NCBI GenBank assembly: GCA_902706235.1
Contig: CACSJR010000016.1
Span: forward strand, 60,862-124,861
Direction: 5' to 3'
From: Citrobacter sp. 18056
GTDB taxonomy: Bacteria > Pseudomonadota > Gammaproteobacteria > Enterobacterales > Enterobacteriaceae
DNA: 64,000 bases
This document shows positions 24,753-33,978 of the stretch, piece after piece. Made by a program: the position numbers and the translations under genes. The notes under the pieces are model-generated. The model was given only the letters and a program-made list of their open reading frames with translations. It was not told the DNA's origin and did no database searches. Every line of letters starts with the position of its first letter. The stretch's first letter is position 1.

Positions 24753-25985
24753 ATGTTTGAGGTTCAGCCATTTACGCCCATTAATCCTCCTCACCGCCTG
24801 CTGATGGGACCGGGGCCGATCAACGCCGATCCGCGCGTGCTGCGCGCCATGTCCAGCCAGCTGATCGGCCAGTACGATCCGGTGATGACTGACTACATGA
24901 ATGAAGTGATGGCGCTGTATCGCGGCGTGTTCCGCACCGAAAATCGCTGGACGATGCTGGTGGACGGGACGTCCCGCGCCGGAATCGAGGCGATTCTGCT
25001 GTCGGCCATTCGTCCAGGCGATAAAGTGCTGGTCCCGGTGTTTGGCCGCTTCGGCCATCTGTTGTGTGAAATTGCCCGCCGCTGTCGGGCCGAAGTCCAT
25101 ACCATTGAAGTGCCATGGGGCGAGGTGTTCAGCGCCGATCGCATTGAAGATGAGATCAAGCGCGTCAAACCGCGTCTGTTGCTGACGGTGCAGGGCGACA
25201 CCTCCACCACCATGCTGCAACCGCTGGAAAATCTGGGTGAAATTTGCCGTCGCCACGGGGTGCTGTTTTACACCGATGCCACCGCGTCGCTCGGCGGCAA
25301 CGTGCTTGAAACCGATGCCTGGGGGCTGGACGCGGTCTCCGCCGGGTTACAGAAATGCCTCGGCGGCCCATCGGGCAGTTCGCCGATCACGCTCAGCGCC
25401 GAAATGGAAGTGACGATCCGCGCGCGAAAATGCGTGGAGCAGGGGATCCGCACCGATCTGCATCAGGATGGCGAAGACGAAATGATTTGGTCGAACTATT
25501 TCGATCTCGGCATGGTAATGGACTACTGGGGCCCGGAGCGCCTGAACCACCACACCGAAGCCACCAGTATGCTGTTCGCCGCCCGGGAGTGCGCGCGGAT
25601 TATGCTGGAAGAGGGGATGGACGCGCTGATCGCCCGCCACGAACTGCACGGCCGCGCAATGCTGAATGGCATTCAGGGCATGGGGCTCGAGGTGTTCGGC
25701 GATATCTCCCACAAAATGAACAACGTAATCGGGGTGGTGATTCCTGCAGGCGTGCACGGCGAAGAAGTGCGCCAGCGCCTGCTCAACGATTTTCACATCG
25801 AAATTGGCACCTCGTTTGGTCCGCTGGCGGGCAAAATCTGGCGTATCGGCACCATGGGCTACAACGCGCGTAAAGATTGTGTATTGCAGACCCTGACTGC
25901 GCTGGAAGCTGTGCTGAACCGTCTGGGCTTCGCTACTACTCAGGGGGCTGCGATGCAGGCGGCCTGGGACATCTACGAGGGGTGA
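24753..25985 (+). CDS. hpxJ: HpxJ, ureidoglycine/alanine-glyoxylate-type aminotransferase
   Basis: This 410-aa class V, PLP-dependent transaminase is related to PucG (ureidoglycine-glyoxylate aminotransferase). It would turn the unstable ureidoglycine made by HpxK into oxalurate while transferring the amino group to glyoxylate. Visible features are LLMGPGPINADPRVLRAMSS near the N-terminus, FYTDATASLGG before the cofactor, and the PLP lysine in DAVSAGLQKCLGGPSGSS. ATG 24753 follows AAGGA by 7 bases; GTG 24747 is an alternative. The hpxK start lies 3 bp after its stop, so the two genes form one operon. Confidence 0.9.
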   Translation: MFEVQPFTPINPPHRLLMGPGPINADPRVLRAMSSQLIGQYDPVMTDYMNEVMALYRGVFRTENRWTMLVDGTSRAGIEAILLSAIRPGDKVLVPVFGRFGHLLCEIARRCRAEVHTIEVPWGEVFSADRIEDEIKRVKPRLLLTVQGDTSTTMLQPLENLGEICRRHGVLFYTDATASLGGNVLETDAWGLDAVSAGLQKCLGGPSGSSPITLSAEMEVTIRARKCVEQGIRTDLHQDGEDEMIWSNYFDLGMVMDYWGPERLNHHTEATSMLFAARECARIMLEEGMDALIARHELHGRAMLNGIQGMGLEVFGDISHKMNNVIGVVIPAGVHGEEVRQRLLNDFHIEIGTSFGPLAGKIWRIGTMGYNARKDCVLQTLTALEAVLNRLGFATTQGAAMQAAWDIYEG

Positions 25986-25988
25986 TTG

Positions 25989-27749
25989 ATGCAAAAGAAC
26001 GTGATGCCAATGACGCCCGAAGAAGCCCGGCTGGCGGCAGCGCGCGTAATGGCGCGAAGCGATCAGCTGGCTGAAATCAGTGCCGCCCCTGGGGAACTCA
26101 CCCGGGTGTACCTCTCACCTGAACATTTACAGGCTAACGCGCGCGTCGCGCAGTGGATGGCCGAGGCGGGCATGACCACCTGGCAGGATGCGGTGGGTAA
26201 TATTTGCGGGCGCTACGAAGCGCAACAGGAAGGCGCGCCCGCGCTGCTGCTTGGTTCGCACCTGGATACGGTGCGCAACGCCGGGCGCTACGACGGCATG
26301 CTCGGGGTGCTGACGGCCATTGAGGTTGTGGCGTGGCTGAATCAGCATCAGGTGCGTGCGGAGCAGGCGATTGAAATCGTCGGTTTCGGCGACGAAGAGG
26401 GCACTCGTTTTGGCATCACGCTGCTCGGCAGTCGTGGGCTGACCGGCACCTGGTCGCCGGAATGGCTGGATTGTTGTGATGCGCAGGGCATTAGCGTGGC
26501 ACAGGCAATGGTTAACGCCGGGCTGGACCCATCGCGAATCGCCCACGCAGCGCGTTTACCGCAAGAATTTAGCGCAAGCCTGGAGCTGCATATCGAGCAG
26601 GGACCAGTGCTGGAGGGTGCAAATTTAGCGCTGGGCGTGGTGACCGCCATCAACGGTGCGCGTCGCCTGAACTGTCGTTTCGACGGTGAAGCCGGGCACG
26701 CCGGAACGGTGCCAATGAATCTGCGTCGTGATGCACTGGCTGGGGCCGCCGAATGGATGATGGCTGTTGAACAACTGACCCGGGCGAGCGACCCGACGCT
26801 GGTGGCGACAGTCGGCACGCTGAATTGCCAGCCGGGTGCGGTGAACGTCATTCCCGGCAGCGTCTCGCTGAGCCTCGATATTCGCAGTCCCTCCGATGAA
26901 ACGCGCGAAGCGTTGCTGGTTAAGCTACTGGAAAAAGCGCAGCAGATTGCCCAGCAGCGCGGCCTGATATTCTCCCATGATATTTTTTACACCACGCCCG
27001 CCACGCCGTGCGATCCGGCGCTGCAGGACATGCTGATGCGTGCCTGCGAAAAAGTGCAGGGCAGAGCGCTAACGCTGCCGAGCGGAGCCGGACATGATTC
27101 GATGGCGCTGGCCGAACGCTGGCCGGTGGCGATGCTGTTTGTGCGTTGCGCGGGAGGCATCAGTCATCACCCTGCGGAATCCGTCGAGGCAAGTGACGTC
27201 GCGGTGGCGTTACAGGCGTTCAGCATGGCGGTACAGGAAATTGTGCAGCCGGATCCATTGATGCAGTTCAATGCCGCCAACCCGGAACAGGCGGCAGCGA
27301 TGATTGCAGCCTGCGTCGCGCTGCCGGAATGGCAACATGCGTTGGCGGCGGCGCGGCCTTTTTCGAGCGTTGAAAGCGTGCTGGAAACCGCTATCGCGCT
27401 GAGCGAATGCTGGCGGTTACCGGAACTGGACATTGCTCTGGCAGCGCACCCGCGCATTGGTGATAAACCGAAAGGCATTTCAGCGGAATCGGCGTTTTCA
27501 CGCCAGGAGCAGTCTGCCGTCAATAGTCATGATGCGGCGCTGGCACAGGCCCTGGAGCAAGGGAATGCCGACTATGAAGCACGGTTTGGTCGCGTGTTCC
27601 TGATCCGCGCCAAAGGGCGCAGCGGGGACGAAATTCTCTCGATTCTGCAACAACGACTGAAAAATACCGAGGCTGATGAAGTGCAGGAGGCGCTGCGGCA
27701 GCTGCGACAAATTACCCAACTTCGGCTGGAAGGAGTGTTTGCCCGATGA
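25989..27749 (+). CDS. hpxK: Fused allantoate amidohydrolase (HpxK) and OHCU decarboxylase
   Basis: This 586-aa protein is a fusion of two purine-pathway enzymes. Residues about 1-415 are an M20-family allantoate amidohydrolase (LLLGSHLDTVRNAGRYDG, EIVGFGDEEGTRFG, LELHIEQGPVLE, SGAGHDSMALA), which makes ureidoglycine. Residues about 425-586 are an OHCU decarboxylase (QFNAANPEQAAAMIAAC, AAHPRIGDKP near 487, YEARFGRVFLIRAKGRS), which makes S-allantoin. No stop codon separates them. An in-frame ATG at 27261 could still start the second part alone. Free-standing HpxK is near 415 aa, so the extra length is real. uraH follows with a 4-bp overlap. Confidence 0.92.
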   Translation: MQKNVMPMTPEEARLAAARVMARSDQLAEISAAPGELTRVYLSPEHLQANARVAQWMAEAGMTTWQDAVGNICGRYEAQQEGAPALLLGSHLDTVRNAGRYDGMLGVLTAIEVVAWLNQHQVRAEQAIEIVGFGDEEGTRFGITLLGSRGLTGTWSPEWLDCCDAQGISVAQAMVNAGLDPSRIAHAARLPQEFSASLELHIEQGPVLEGANLALGVVTAINGARRLNCRFDGEAGHAGTVPMNLRRDALAGAAEWMMAVEQLTRASDPTLVATVGTLNCQPGAVNVIPGSVSLSLDIRSPSDETREALLVKLLEKAQQIAQQRGLIFSHDIFYTTPATPCDPALQDMLMRACEKVQGRALTLPSGAGHDSMALAERWPVAMLFVRCAGGISHHPAESVEASDVAVALQAFSMAVQEIVQPDPLMQFNAANPEQAAAMIAACVALPEWQHALAAARPFSSVESVLETAIALSECWRLPELDIALAAHPRIGDKPKGISAESAFSRQEQSAVNSHDAALAQALEQGNADYEARFGRVFLIRAKGRSGDEILSILQQRLKNTEADEVQEALRQLRQITQLRLEGVFAR

Positions 27750-28081
27750 GCCATATTTCGACTCACATCCTGGATACGTCGCTGGGAAAACCGGCGGCGG
27801 GCGTGATGATTCGCCTGGAACAGCAAACGGAAAGCGGCTGGCAGTTGTTGAAGGAGGCAGAAACCAATGCTGACGGGCGCATTGGTTCGATGTCCGAAGG
27901 CGATTTAGCCCCAGGGCGCTATCGACTGACGGCGGATATTGGGCAGTGGTTTGCGCAAACCGGGCGGGAGACGTTATATCCGTCGGCACAAATTGACGTT
28001 ACCTTGCCGCGTAGCGGAGACCACTATCATTTGCCGTTTCTGATTGCCCCGTGGGGCTGGTCGACCTATCGGGGGTCGTGA
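27746..28081 (+). CDS. uraH: 5-hydroxyisourate hydrolase (HIUase)
   Basis: This transthyretin-related enzyme hydrolyses 5-hydroxyisourate to OHCU, the substrate of the decarboxylase domain encoded just upstream. The 111-aa protein has the family's catalytic marks: the His in SHISTHILDTSLGKPA, an Arg in PGRYRLTADI, the late His in HYHLPFLIAPWGWSTY, and the C-terminal YRGS tetrapeptide that separates HIUase from transthyretin. There is no signal peptide, so it acts in the cytoplasm. The start overlaps the hpxK stop (ATGA). A degenerate palindromic repeat follows. Confidence 0.95.
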   Translation: MSHISTHILDTSLGKPAAGVMIRLEQQTESGWQLLKEAETNADGRIGSMSEGDLAPGRYRLTADIGQWFAQTGRETLYPSAQIDVTLPRSGDHYHLPFLIAPWGWSTYRGS

Positions 28082-28084
28082 GCG

Positions 28085-28120
28085 CACCCTCTCCTGGGGG
28101 GGGCAGTTCGGGGTGAGGGT
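28085..28120. repeat. Degenerate YPAL-like palindromic repeat after uraH
   Basis: CACCCTCTCC is paired imperfectly with GGGGTGAGGGT around a G-run. It is related to the repeat at 20039-20060 and lies between convergent genes. Confidence 0.45.
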
Positions 28121-28152
28121 GAAACGTATTCACAAACACCCACTAAACCCCC

Positions 28153-29040
28153 TTAAAGGAATGGGCTCGGCAAGACCGGAATAAACATAAATTTAAGGTT
28201 CCAGCGTGAACCGATATCGTCAGGCGATATAACAGAATATTGCAGCTCAGCGGCAAAACGTACCGGGAGTTTGCCTAATTTAACGACGTTGGAATAACCT
28301 AAACCTATCGGAAGCGTTAAACGGTCGCCCTGTTTTTTCTTCCAGTCAATGGTGATATCGGGACTCATCCCGATCAATTCGGTACCGCTCAAACGATAGT
28401 TAATGAAATACTGAATATCGGTATGGTTGGTATCTTTCCGGTTAGTTTTATTATCCGCAGACCACCAGTGCTGGGCCAATAATCCGAGGTTAGTGCCGCC
28501 AGGATGCGGAGCCAATTTTGCTAATAATAACGCCGGGCCCACCTGATAACGGCCCTGGCCCTGGAAGTCATTCTCCGCCGTGTCAAAGAGCTGCGTCGCA
28601 CCGACGCCCCAGACAAAACCATCTTCCCGGTTCGGGCCAACAAGGGTCAACAGACCGGTATCGCCCATGCCGCTGCTCCTGCCGTGGGCAAACATCGCCC
28701 CATCCCCGTGAATTGAAACATCGCCCAAATTAGGGGTGTTATAGAACTGAAACACCGGTCTGACGAGGAAGTTCCAGTCTTGTTGACCAAACTTTAATGG
28801 AAAGGACATTACGGGCTGAATAGTGGTTCGGGATACCGTGCCGTTGAATTTGTCGCCTCTGAACGTGGTGTTGTCATATTGCGTCCAGAACATCCAGGCG
28901 GCACCAATTGGGTTGGCCGTCATTTTTGCAATTTTTTCCATTTCTTCAGCCGACGGGCCATCTTTATCAGCGGCATAGCCCAGGCTTGAAAAGCAAACCG
29001 CACTGGCGAAAAGATATAATAACGCATTTTTCTTGATCAT
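28153..29040 (-). CDS. Outer-membrane beta-barrel protein, phenol-MetA-pathway-like family
   Basis: The 295-aa precursor starts with a clear signal peptide (MIKKNALLYLFASAVCFSSLGYAAD). It then has alternating strands typical of barrel proteins: PIGAAWMFWTQYDNTTF, DWNFLVRPVFQFYNTP, LGLLAQHWWSAD and the end WNLKFMFIPVLPSP. It looks like the poorly characterised group once tied to phenol/meta-pathway genes, which probably form small channels or lipid-interacting barrels. ATG 29040 was chosen because it begins the signal peptide; 12 residues upstream in the frame do not fit. The next gene on the same strand is a regulator 96 bp upstream. Confidence 0.7.
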   Translation of the reverse strand: MIKKNALLYLFASAVCFSSLGYAADKDGPSAEEMEKIAKMTANPIGAAWMFWTQYDNTTFRGDKFNGTVSRTTIQPVMSFPLKFGQQDWNFLVRPVFQFYNTPNLGDVSIHGDGAMFAHGRSSGMGDTGLLTLVGPNREDGFVWGVGATQLFDTAENDFQGQGRYQVGPALLLAKLAPHPGGTNLGLLAQHWWSADNKTNRKDTNHTDIQYFINYRLSGTELIGMSPDITIDWKKKQGDRLTLPIGLGYSNVVKLGKLPVRFAAELQYSVISPDDIGSRWNLKFMFIPVLPSPFL

Positions 29041-29136
29041 AAATAAAAACCCTGGCGTGTAGATAGGCAGGGGCAATCCCCCTGAATAATTAGGTGAATA
29101 AAAAAATAAAATCAGCTATTAAAATTTATGAAGGTA

Positions 29137-29760
29137 TTAAATCTTATTGGGTAATGGCTTGAGTATTTTTGTTAGGCGTGCATTTTTTATTTCGATGTAT
29201 CCATTTTTCTTTAATGTAGCCAGGATCTTAAAGACATAACTGTTCGATAAATTAGTGCGTTTTAATATGTAGTTAGCCAGGCCCTGGGTGATATGCACCT
29301 CATTGAGGTAAAGTTCAATTAACTCTTTCACCACTTTGTAGCCATTGCCGCCATGCCTGATGTCATAGATATTGGCGAGCTTATCAATGAGAGAGTAAAT
29401 CAGCGCCGAGAAAACAACACCGCGATACACTTGATCGGGATGACTGATTTCAAATATTTTATGAATAGGGATTTTCGCAATAATCACATCGCTTTCGGTA
29501 CGGCAATAAAACGGCTGCGTTGACATGATTTTATCATCTTCCATCGCTGGCATACCGTAAAAAGCATGGTCGATGAATTTTCCTGTACCTTTATAATAAA
29601 TGCCGAGCAGTCCGGAAAGTACAAAGCCGACTTCTGCTTTCTCTAGATTTAATGATTGGCCTTTACTGTATCGAATTTGTACTCCATGCGATTTTACGAA
29701 ATCCATGAATGCATTAAATTCATCAGTACTATAGAGGTTATTGCTATTTTCCTTTTTCAT
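29137..29760 (-). CDS. IprA/CaiF-like winged-helix regulator
   Basis: This 207-aa protein has an N-terminal cNMP-binding-like half (LNLEKAEVGFVLSGLLGIYYKG) and a C-terminal winged helix (YILKRTNLSNSYVFKILATL, then KKNGYIEIKNARLTKI). This is the layout of YaiV/IprA of E. coli. It probably controls the adjacent outer-membrane gene, which it precedes on the same strand. ATG 29760 follows GGGAG by 6 bases, and ATG 29772 is an in-frame alternative. Codon use is AT-rich next to the GC-rich hpx genes, which suggests separate origin. Confidence 0.75.
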   Translation of the reverse strand: MKKENSNNLYSTDEFNAFMDFVKSHGVQIRYSKGQSLNLEKAEVGFVLSGLLGIYYKGTGKFIDHAFYGMPAMEDDKIMSTQPFYCRTESDVIIAKIPIHKIFEISHPDQVYRGVVFSALIYSLIDKLANIYDIRHGGNGYKVVKELIELYLNEVHITQGLANYILKRTNLSNSYVFKILATLKKNGYIEIKNARLTKILKPLPNKI

Positions 29761-30108
29761 CCCCTCTCCCATAATTCTGACTGTTTAATTACGCAGGAAG
29801 CGTGTTTCATCGGACAGTATAACAGAATACTTCTATCCGTCTAAGCTTACTGAAATTGAGCTAAAAGTAAAATTGGATAATGAAACCATATGTCATAGTA
29901 GATATTCCATACTCAAGTATCCGCTATAACGAAGCGTGGCGCATGTTCTTGCTGATGATATTTCCTCGAGGGAGAAAGGTCTCATATGAGATATCATTTC
30001 ATAAATGAGTCGAGGATGGCGTTGACATCGATTTTTACAACGTCATACTGCGGAGCATATCAGGGGATGTATCTCATGAGTCTGTAATATTTCGGGCAGC
30101 ATAATACC
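29761..30108. other. AT-rich intergenic stretch, divergent regulator and membrane-protein genes
   Basis: About 350 bp without a gene. It should hold the promoters of both divergent neighbours. No clear operator or RNA gene was seen. Confidence 0.5.
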
Positions 30109-30627
30109 ATGACGAAAAAATTAACTTCCAAATCCGTACTCATTATGGCTATGGCATTTATTGCTGGTGGTATTGCCTGGTTTTCTGCACAGCATTATAA
30201 GGTTGAGAGCAAGCATGTTGCGCAGGAAAATAAAGTGTATGCGGTCGCGCTGAATCATCTTCGCGAAGAGATTAAACAGTTAAACTTAACGTCGGTTAAT
30301 CATCAGATTCATAAAAACACCCGACTGGACAGTGCCAGTATGAATGAGCGGGATAAGGTCGCGATTTATGAACTCACGTTGCTCGATGTTTCTCAGGCTG
30401 ATATTCGCCACATTAGTGATGGTCAAAAGTCAAAAATTAAAGCCGTAGAAAAACAGAATCTTATTCAGAAACTGAAAGCAGATGTTCACACCGGCCCGTT
30501 GTTTGAACATGGCTGGTCAATGAAGTTTATTCAAAAGACCCGCGAAGGCGAATTGCTGAGTGCGATTACGATTACTCAGGATGATATGCTGCAAGCACCC
30601 GCGGGCGACCGTCACAACGTTATCTGA
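30109..30627 (+). CDS. Small inner-membrane-anchored protein of unknown function
   Basis: I do not recognise this 172-aa protein. It has one N-terminal hydrophobic helix (SVLIMAMAFIAGGIAWFSA, residues about 9-27) without a convincing signal-peptidase site. The rest is soluble and charged and probably faces the periplasm (DKVAIYELTLLDVSQADI, WSMKFIQKTREGELLSAI). The ribosome site is weak. It is divergent from the IprA-like regulator and convergent with the glucosidase operon. Its low GC content matches the two genes to its left, so the three may have arrived together. Confidence 0.6.
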   Translation: MTKKLTSKSVLIMAMAFIAGGIAWFSAQHYKVESKHVAQENKVYAVALNHLREEIKQLNLTSVNHQIHKNTRLDSASMNERDKVAIYELTLLDVSQADIRHISDGQKSKIKAVEKQNLIQKLKADVHTGPLFEHGWSMKFIQKTREGELLSAITITQDDMLQAPAGDRHNVI

Positions 30628-30675
30628 ATAAAGAAAGAGGGTGGCAAAGCCACCCTCAATCGTTTTCCCGCTCAA

Positions 30676-32322
30676 CTACAGCTTATAAATGCGCGTCTCC
30701 CAACGATGAAGTCGGTAAGGCTCATCAATCTCCGCATAATTCCCCAGCACGCGCGTCGCGCCTTTAAGCTGTAATTCTGCTTCAGGCCAGCGGGCCGATT
30801 TCGACGACAGATTACACAGCACCAGAAACGTTTCATCGCCCAATTCGCGACGATAAGCGTAAATCTGTGGGTGATCCGCCAGCTCCAGCTGATAACGCCC
30901 GTAGATAAGCGAGCGTTCTTTCTTACGCAGGCTGATTAACGCGCGATAAAAGTTGAGTACTGAATCCGGGTCCTGCCGCTGGCTGGCGACGTTGATGATT
31001 TCGTAGTTGGCATTAACGTGAAACCACGGCTTCGCCTCGCTGAAACCGGCGTTGGGGGAGTGGCTCCACTGCATCGGCGTGCGGGAATTATCGCGCCCGG
31101 TGTGGGTAAGGAACGCAATAATTTCCTCCTCGCTTTTACCGAGCGCCGCCATTTCGCGCCACATGTTTTTCGCCGAGACATCGTCAAAATCGGCCAGCCC
31201 ACTGAAGCGGGTGTTGGTCATACCGATTTCCTGGCCCTGATAGATAAACGGCGTACCCTGCATCAGAAAATAGAGCGCGGCAATGCAGGTCGCGCTTTCC
31301 CGCCAGTAATGTTGGGTGTCGCCCCAGCGCGAAGTAATGCGCGTTAAATCGTGGTTTTCGACGTACAGCGCATTCCAGCCTTTGCCTTCCAGCGCCGCCT
31401 GCCAGCCGGTGAATATCGTCTTCAGTACCGAAGGCTCTGGGCGCAAACCGGCTTCCGGATCCCACAGACGAACGTGTTCGAACTGGAATACCATGTTCAG
31501 ACGGTTGCGGTGCTCGCCGACCCACTCCTCGGCGTGTTCAGAGTCCAGGCCATTCACTTCGCCGACGGTCACAATGTCGTAATGCTGAAACACCTTCTGG
31601 CTCATGTCGTCGACGTAGTCGAGCAGCCCGTCGTAGTTCAGATGGCTTTTCATCGACGGCACATAGCGCAATTTGTCCGGGTTCGGCACATCGGCAAGTG
31701 TCGGTTCTTTTTTCATATGGCAAATCGCGTCGATACGAAAACCGTCGATCCCTTTCTCCAGCCACCAGTGCATCATGTCGTATACCGCCCGGCGCACGTC
31801 GTGGTTTTCCCAGTTCAAATCTGGCTGGCGACGGGTAAACAGGTGCAGATAATACTGCTCCGTTTTCGCGTCATATTCCCAGGCCGAACCTTTAAAAATT
31901 CCTTCCCAGTTATTGGGCTCCGCGCCGTTTTTGCCGTCGCGCCAGGTGTACCAGTCGCGTTTGGGGTTATCGCGAGATGAGCGGGATTCAAGGAACCACG
32001 GATGTTCGTCGGAAGTGTGGTTGACCACGAGGTCGATAATCAGGCGCATGCCGCGCAGGTGAACCTGTTCGAGCAGATGGTCGAAATCGGCCATCGTGCC
32101 AAATTCGGCCATGATCTCCTGATAATTGCTGATGTCATAGCCGTTATCATCATTCGGTGAAGTGTACATCGGGCAGATCCAGATCAGATCGATGCCAAGA
32201 TCTTTCAGATAATCGAGTTTCTCGGTGATGCCATTCAGGTCGCCGATGCCGTCCCCGTTGCTGTCCTTAAAACTGCGTGGATAAATCTGGTAGGCCACCG
32301 CCTCTTTCCACCAGTTCGCCAT
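30676..32322 (-). CDS. GH13 alpha-glucosidase (palatinase/trehalulose-hydrolase-like), distal
   Basis: This 548-aa cytoplasmic GH13 enzyme cuts alpha-glucosidic disaccharides. Conserved regions are WWKEAVAYQIYPRSFKDSNG, DLVVNHTSDEHPWF, the nucleophile Asp near 199 in GIDGFRIDAI, the acid Glu near 254 in VTVGEVNG, and the transition-state Asp near 324 in VENHDLTR. There is no signal peptide. It is the last gene of a six-gene ABC/hydrolase operon, 3 bp after a second, different GH13 gene. The pair recalls palQ/palZ of Erwinia rhapontici, but trehalose, maltose or isomaltose are also possible substrates. Confidence 0.85.
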   Translation of the reverse strand: MANWWKEAVAYQIYPRSFKDSNGDGIGDLNGITEKLDYLKDLGIDLIWICPMYTSPNDDNGYDISNYQEIMAEFGTMADFDHLLEQVHLRGMRLIIDLVVNHTSDEHPWFLESRSSRDNPKRDWYTWRDGKNGAEPNNWEGIFKGSAWEYDAKTEQYYLHLFTRRQPDLNWENHDVRRAVYDMMHWWLEKGIDGFRIDAICHMKKEPTLADVPNPDKLRYVPSMKSHLNYDGLLDYVDDMSQKVFQHYDIVTVGEVNGLDSEHAEEWVGEHRNRLNMVFQFEHVRLWDPEAGLRPEPSVLKTIFTGWQAALEGKGWNALYVENHDLTRITSRWGDTQHYWRESATCIAALYFLMQGTPFIYQGQEIGMTNTRFSGLADFDDVSAKNMWREMAALGKSEEEIIAFLTHTGRDNSRTPMQWSHSPNAGFSEAKPWFHVNANYEIINVASQRQDPDSVLNFYRALISLRKKERSLIYGRYQLELADHPQIYAYRRELGDETFLVLCNLSSKSARWPEAELQLKGATRVLGNYAEIDEPYRLHRWETRIYKL

Positions 32323-32325
32323 CGT

Positions 32326-33966
32326 TTACCTCCCGATTCGTAACGCAAAAGATTCATAAGGTTGCAGCTCAAGACTCACCGCCAGTTGGTCACGCGGCGC
32401 GTAGTTGCTGGAAAGGCACTCGCCGTGCCAGTGTTGCATCGCCTCGGGAATCTCCAGGGTGAGATGCTCGGCGGAGAAATTGTTGATAACCAGCAGCCGC
32501 TCGTCGCCGAGCGTGCGCAGCCACGCAAATACCTGCGGGTGGTCAGCCATCACCGGCTGGTAATCGCCGTAAACCAGCACCGGATACTGCTTGCGCAGGG
32601 CAATCAGCTTCTGGTAATGCCAGAGGATCGAGTCCGGCTGTTCAAGGGCCGCCGCGACGTTTATCTCAGGATAGTTCGGGTTGACTGCAATCCACGGCGT
32701 GCCGCTGGTGAAACCAGCATTGGGGCTGGCGTCCCACTGCATCGGCGTGCGGGCGTTGTCGCGCCCATTGGCATGAATGCCCAGCATCATCTCTTCATGG
32801 CTGACGCCGTCTGCCAGCCGTTCGTGGTACAAATTCAGGCTTTCGATATCGCGGTAATCGTTGATGTCGCTGAAACGCACATTGGTCATACCGATTTCTT
32901 CGCCCTGATAGATATATGGCGTGCCTTTGAGGCAGTGCAGGGCGGTGGCTAGCATTTTGGCAGAGGCTTCGCGGAATTCGCCTTCGTCGCCAAATTTCGA
33001 CACCGCGCGGGGTAAATCGTGGTTGCTCCAGAACAGCGAGTTCCAGCCGTCATCGGCCAGCGCGGTTTGCCATTTGTCGATAACCGCTTTGAAACTGGCC
33101 AGCGCAAACGGCTTGCTGCGCCATTTCCCGGCGTGCTCATCCCAGAACTGTTTGATGTGGTCGAACTGGAACACCATCGACAGTTCTTCACGTTCAGCGC
33201 CGCTGTACAGCAGGGCGTCTGCGGGGGAAGCGCTCCAGGCTTCACCGACAGTAACGTAATCGCCGTTGCCGAAGGTGGCGCGGTTCATCTGGCGGATCAG
33301 CGCATGCAGATTTTTGCCGTTGGCCATGATTTGCGCATCGACTTCTTTGCCGATGAGGTCGATAACGTCCATGCGAAAACCGCCGATGCCTTTCGCCAGC
33401 CAGCGGTTCATCATGGCGTGGACCTCTTCGTGTACGCGCGGGTTTTCCCAGTTGAGGTCCGGCTGGCGTTTAGAAAATTGATGCAGGAAATATTCGCCGC
33501 TGGCTTCGTCAAAGGCCCAGCCGCTGCCGCCAAAATAGGAGCGGAAATTATTCGGGGGCCCGCCGTCTGCCGCTGGTTGGCGCCAGATATAGAAATCACG
33601 GTACGGGTTATCCTTCGATTTCAGCGCTTCAAGAAACCACGGATGTTCGTCGGAGGTGTGGTTGACGACTAAATCCATCAGGATGTGAATGCCGCGCTGT
33701 TTGGCTTGTGCAATCAGGGCGTCCATGTCCGCCAGGGTGCCAAATTCGGCGGCAATATCTTCGTAATCGGAGATGTCGTAGCCGTTGTCGTCCATTGGCG
33801 AGCGGTAGACTGGCGAGAGCCAAATCAGATTGATGCCGAGCTGGTGGAGGTAATCGAGTTTGCTGATGATGCCGGGAATGTCGCCGATGCCGTCACCGTT
33901 GCTGTCCATAAAGCTGCGCGGGTAGATTTGGTACACCACCGCGTTGTGCCATGCTTTTTTTTCCAC
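32326..33966 (-). CDS. GH13 oligo-1,6-glucosidase/palatinase-like, proximal
   Basis: The 546-aa enzyme is a paralogue of the next gene (HNAVVYQIYPRSFMDSNGDG, DLVVNHTSDEHPWF). The catalytic residues are Asp near 199 (GIGGFRMDVI), Glu near 242 (VTVGEAWSA) and Asp near 315 (FWSNHDLPRAV). It has no signal peptide, so it acts on sugar already imported by the ABC transporter encoded upstream. The RLDRD motif described for isomaltulose synthases is not present, so hydrolysis rather than isomerisation is likely. The substrate cannot be fixed without comparison. Confidence 0.87.
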   Translation of the reverse strand: MEKKAWHNAVVYQIYPRSFMDSNGDGIGDIPGIISKLDYLHQLGINLIWLSPVYRSPMDDNGYDISDYEDIAAEFGTLADMDALIAQAKQRGIHILMDLVVNHTSDEHPWFLEALKSKDNPYRDFYIWRQPAADGGPPNNFRSYFGGSGWAFDEASGEYFLHQFSKRQPDLNWENPRVHEEVHAMMNRWLAKGIGGFRMDVIDLIGKEVDAQIMANGKNLHALIRQMNRATFGNGDYVTVGEAWSASPADALLYSGAEREELSMVFQFDHIKQFWDEHAGKWRSKPFALASFKAVIDKWQTALADDGWNSLFWSNHDLPRAVSKFGDEGEFREASAKMLATALHCLKGTPYIYQGEEIGMTNVRFSDINDYRDIESLNLYHERLADGVSHEEMMLGIHANGRDNARTPMQWDASPNAGFTSGTPWIAVNPNYPEINVAAALEQPDSILWHYQKLIALRKQYPVLVYGDYQPVMADHPQVFAWLRTLGDERLLVINNFSAEHLTLEIPEAMQHWHGECLSSNYAPRDQLAVSLELQPYESFALRIGR

Positions 33967-33978
33967 TGGGATCTCCTT

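Noticed and set aside
33019..33672. 217-aa plus-strand ORF inside the second glucosidase
   Set aside because: Antisense shadow; GH13 motifs are complete on the minus strand.
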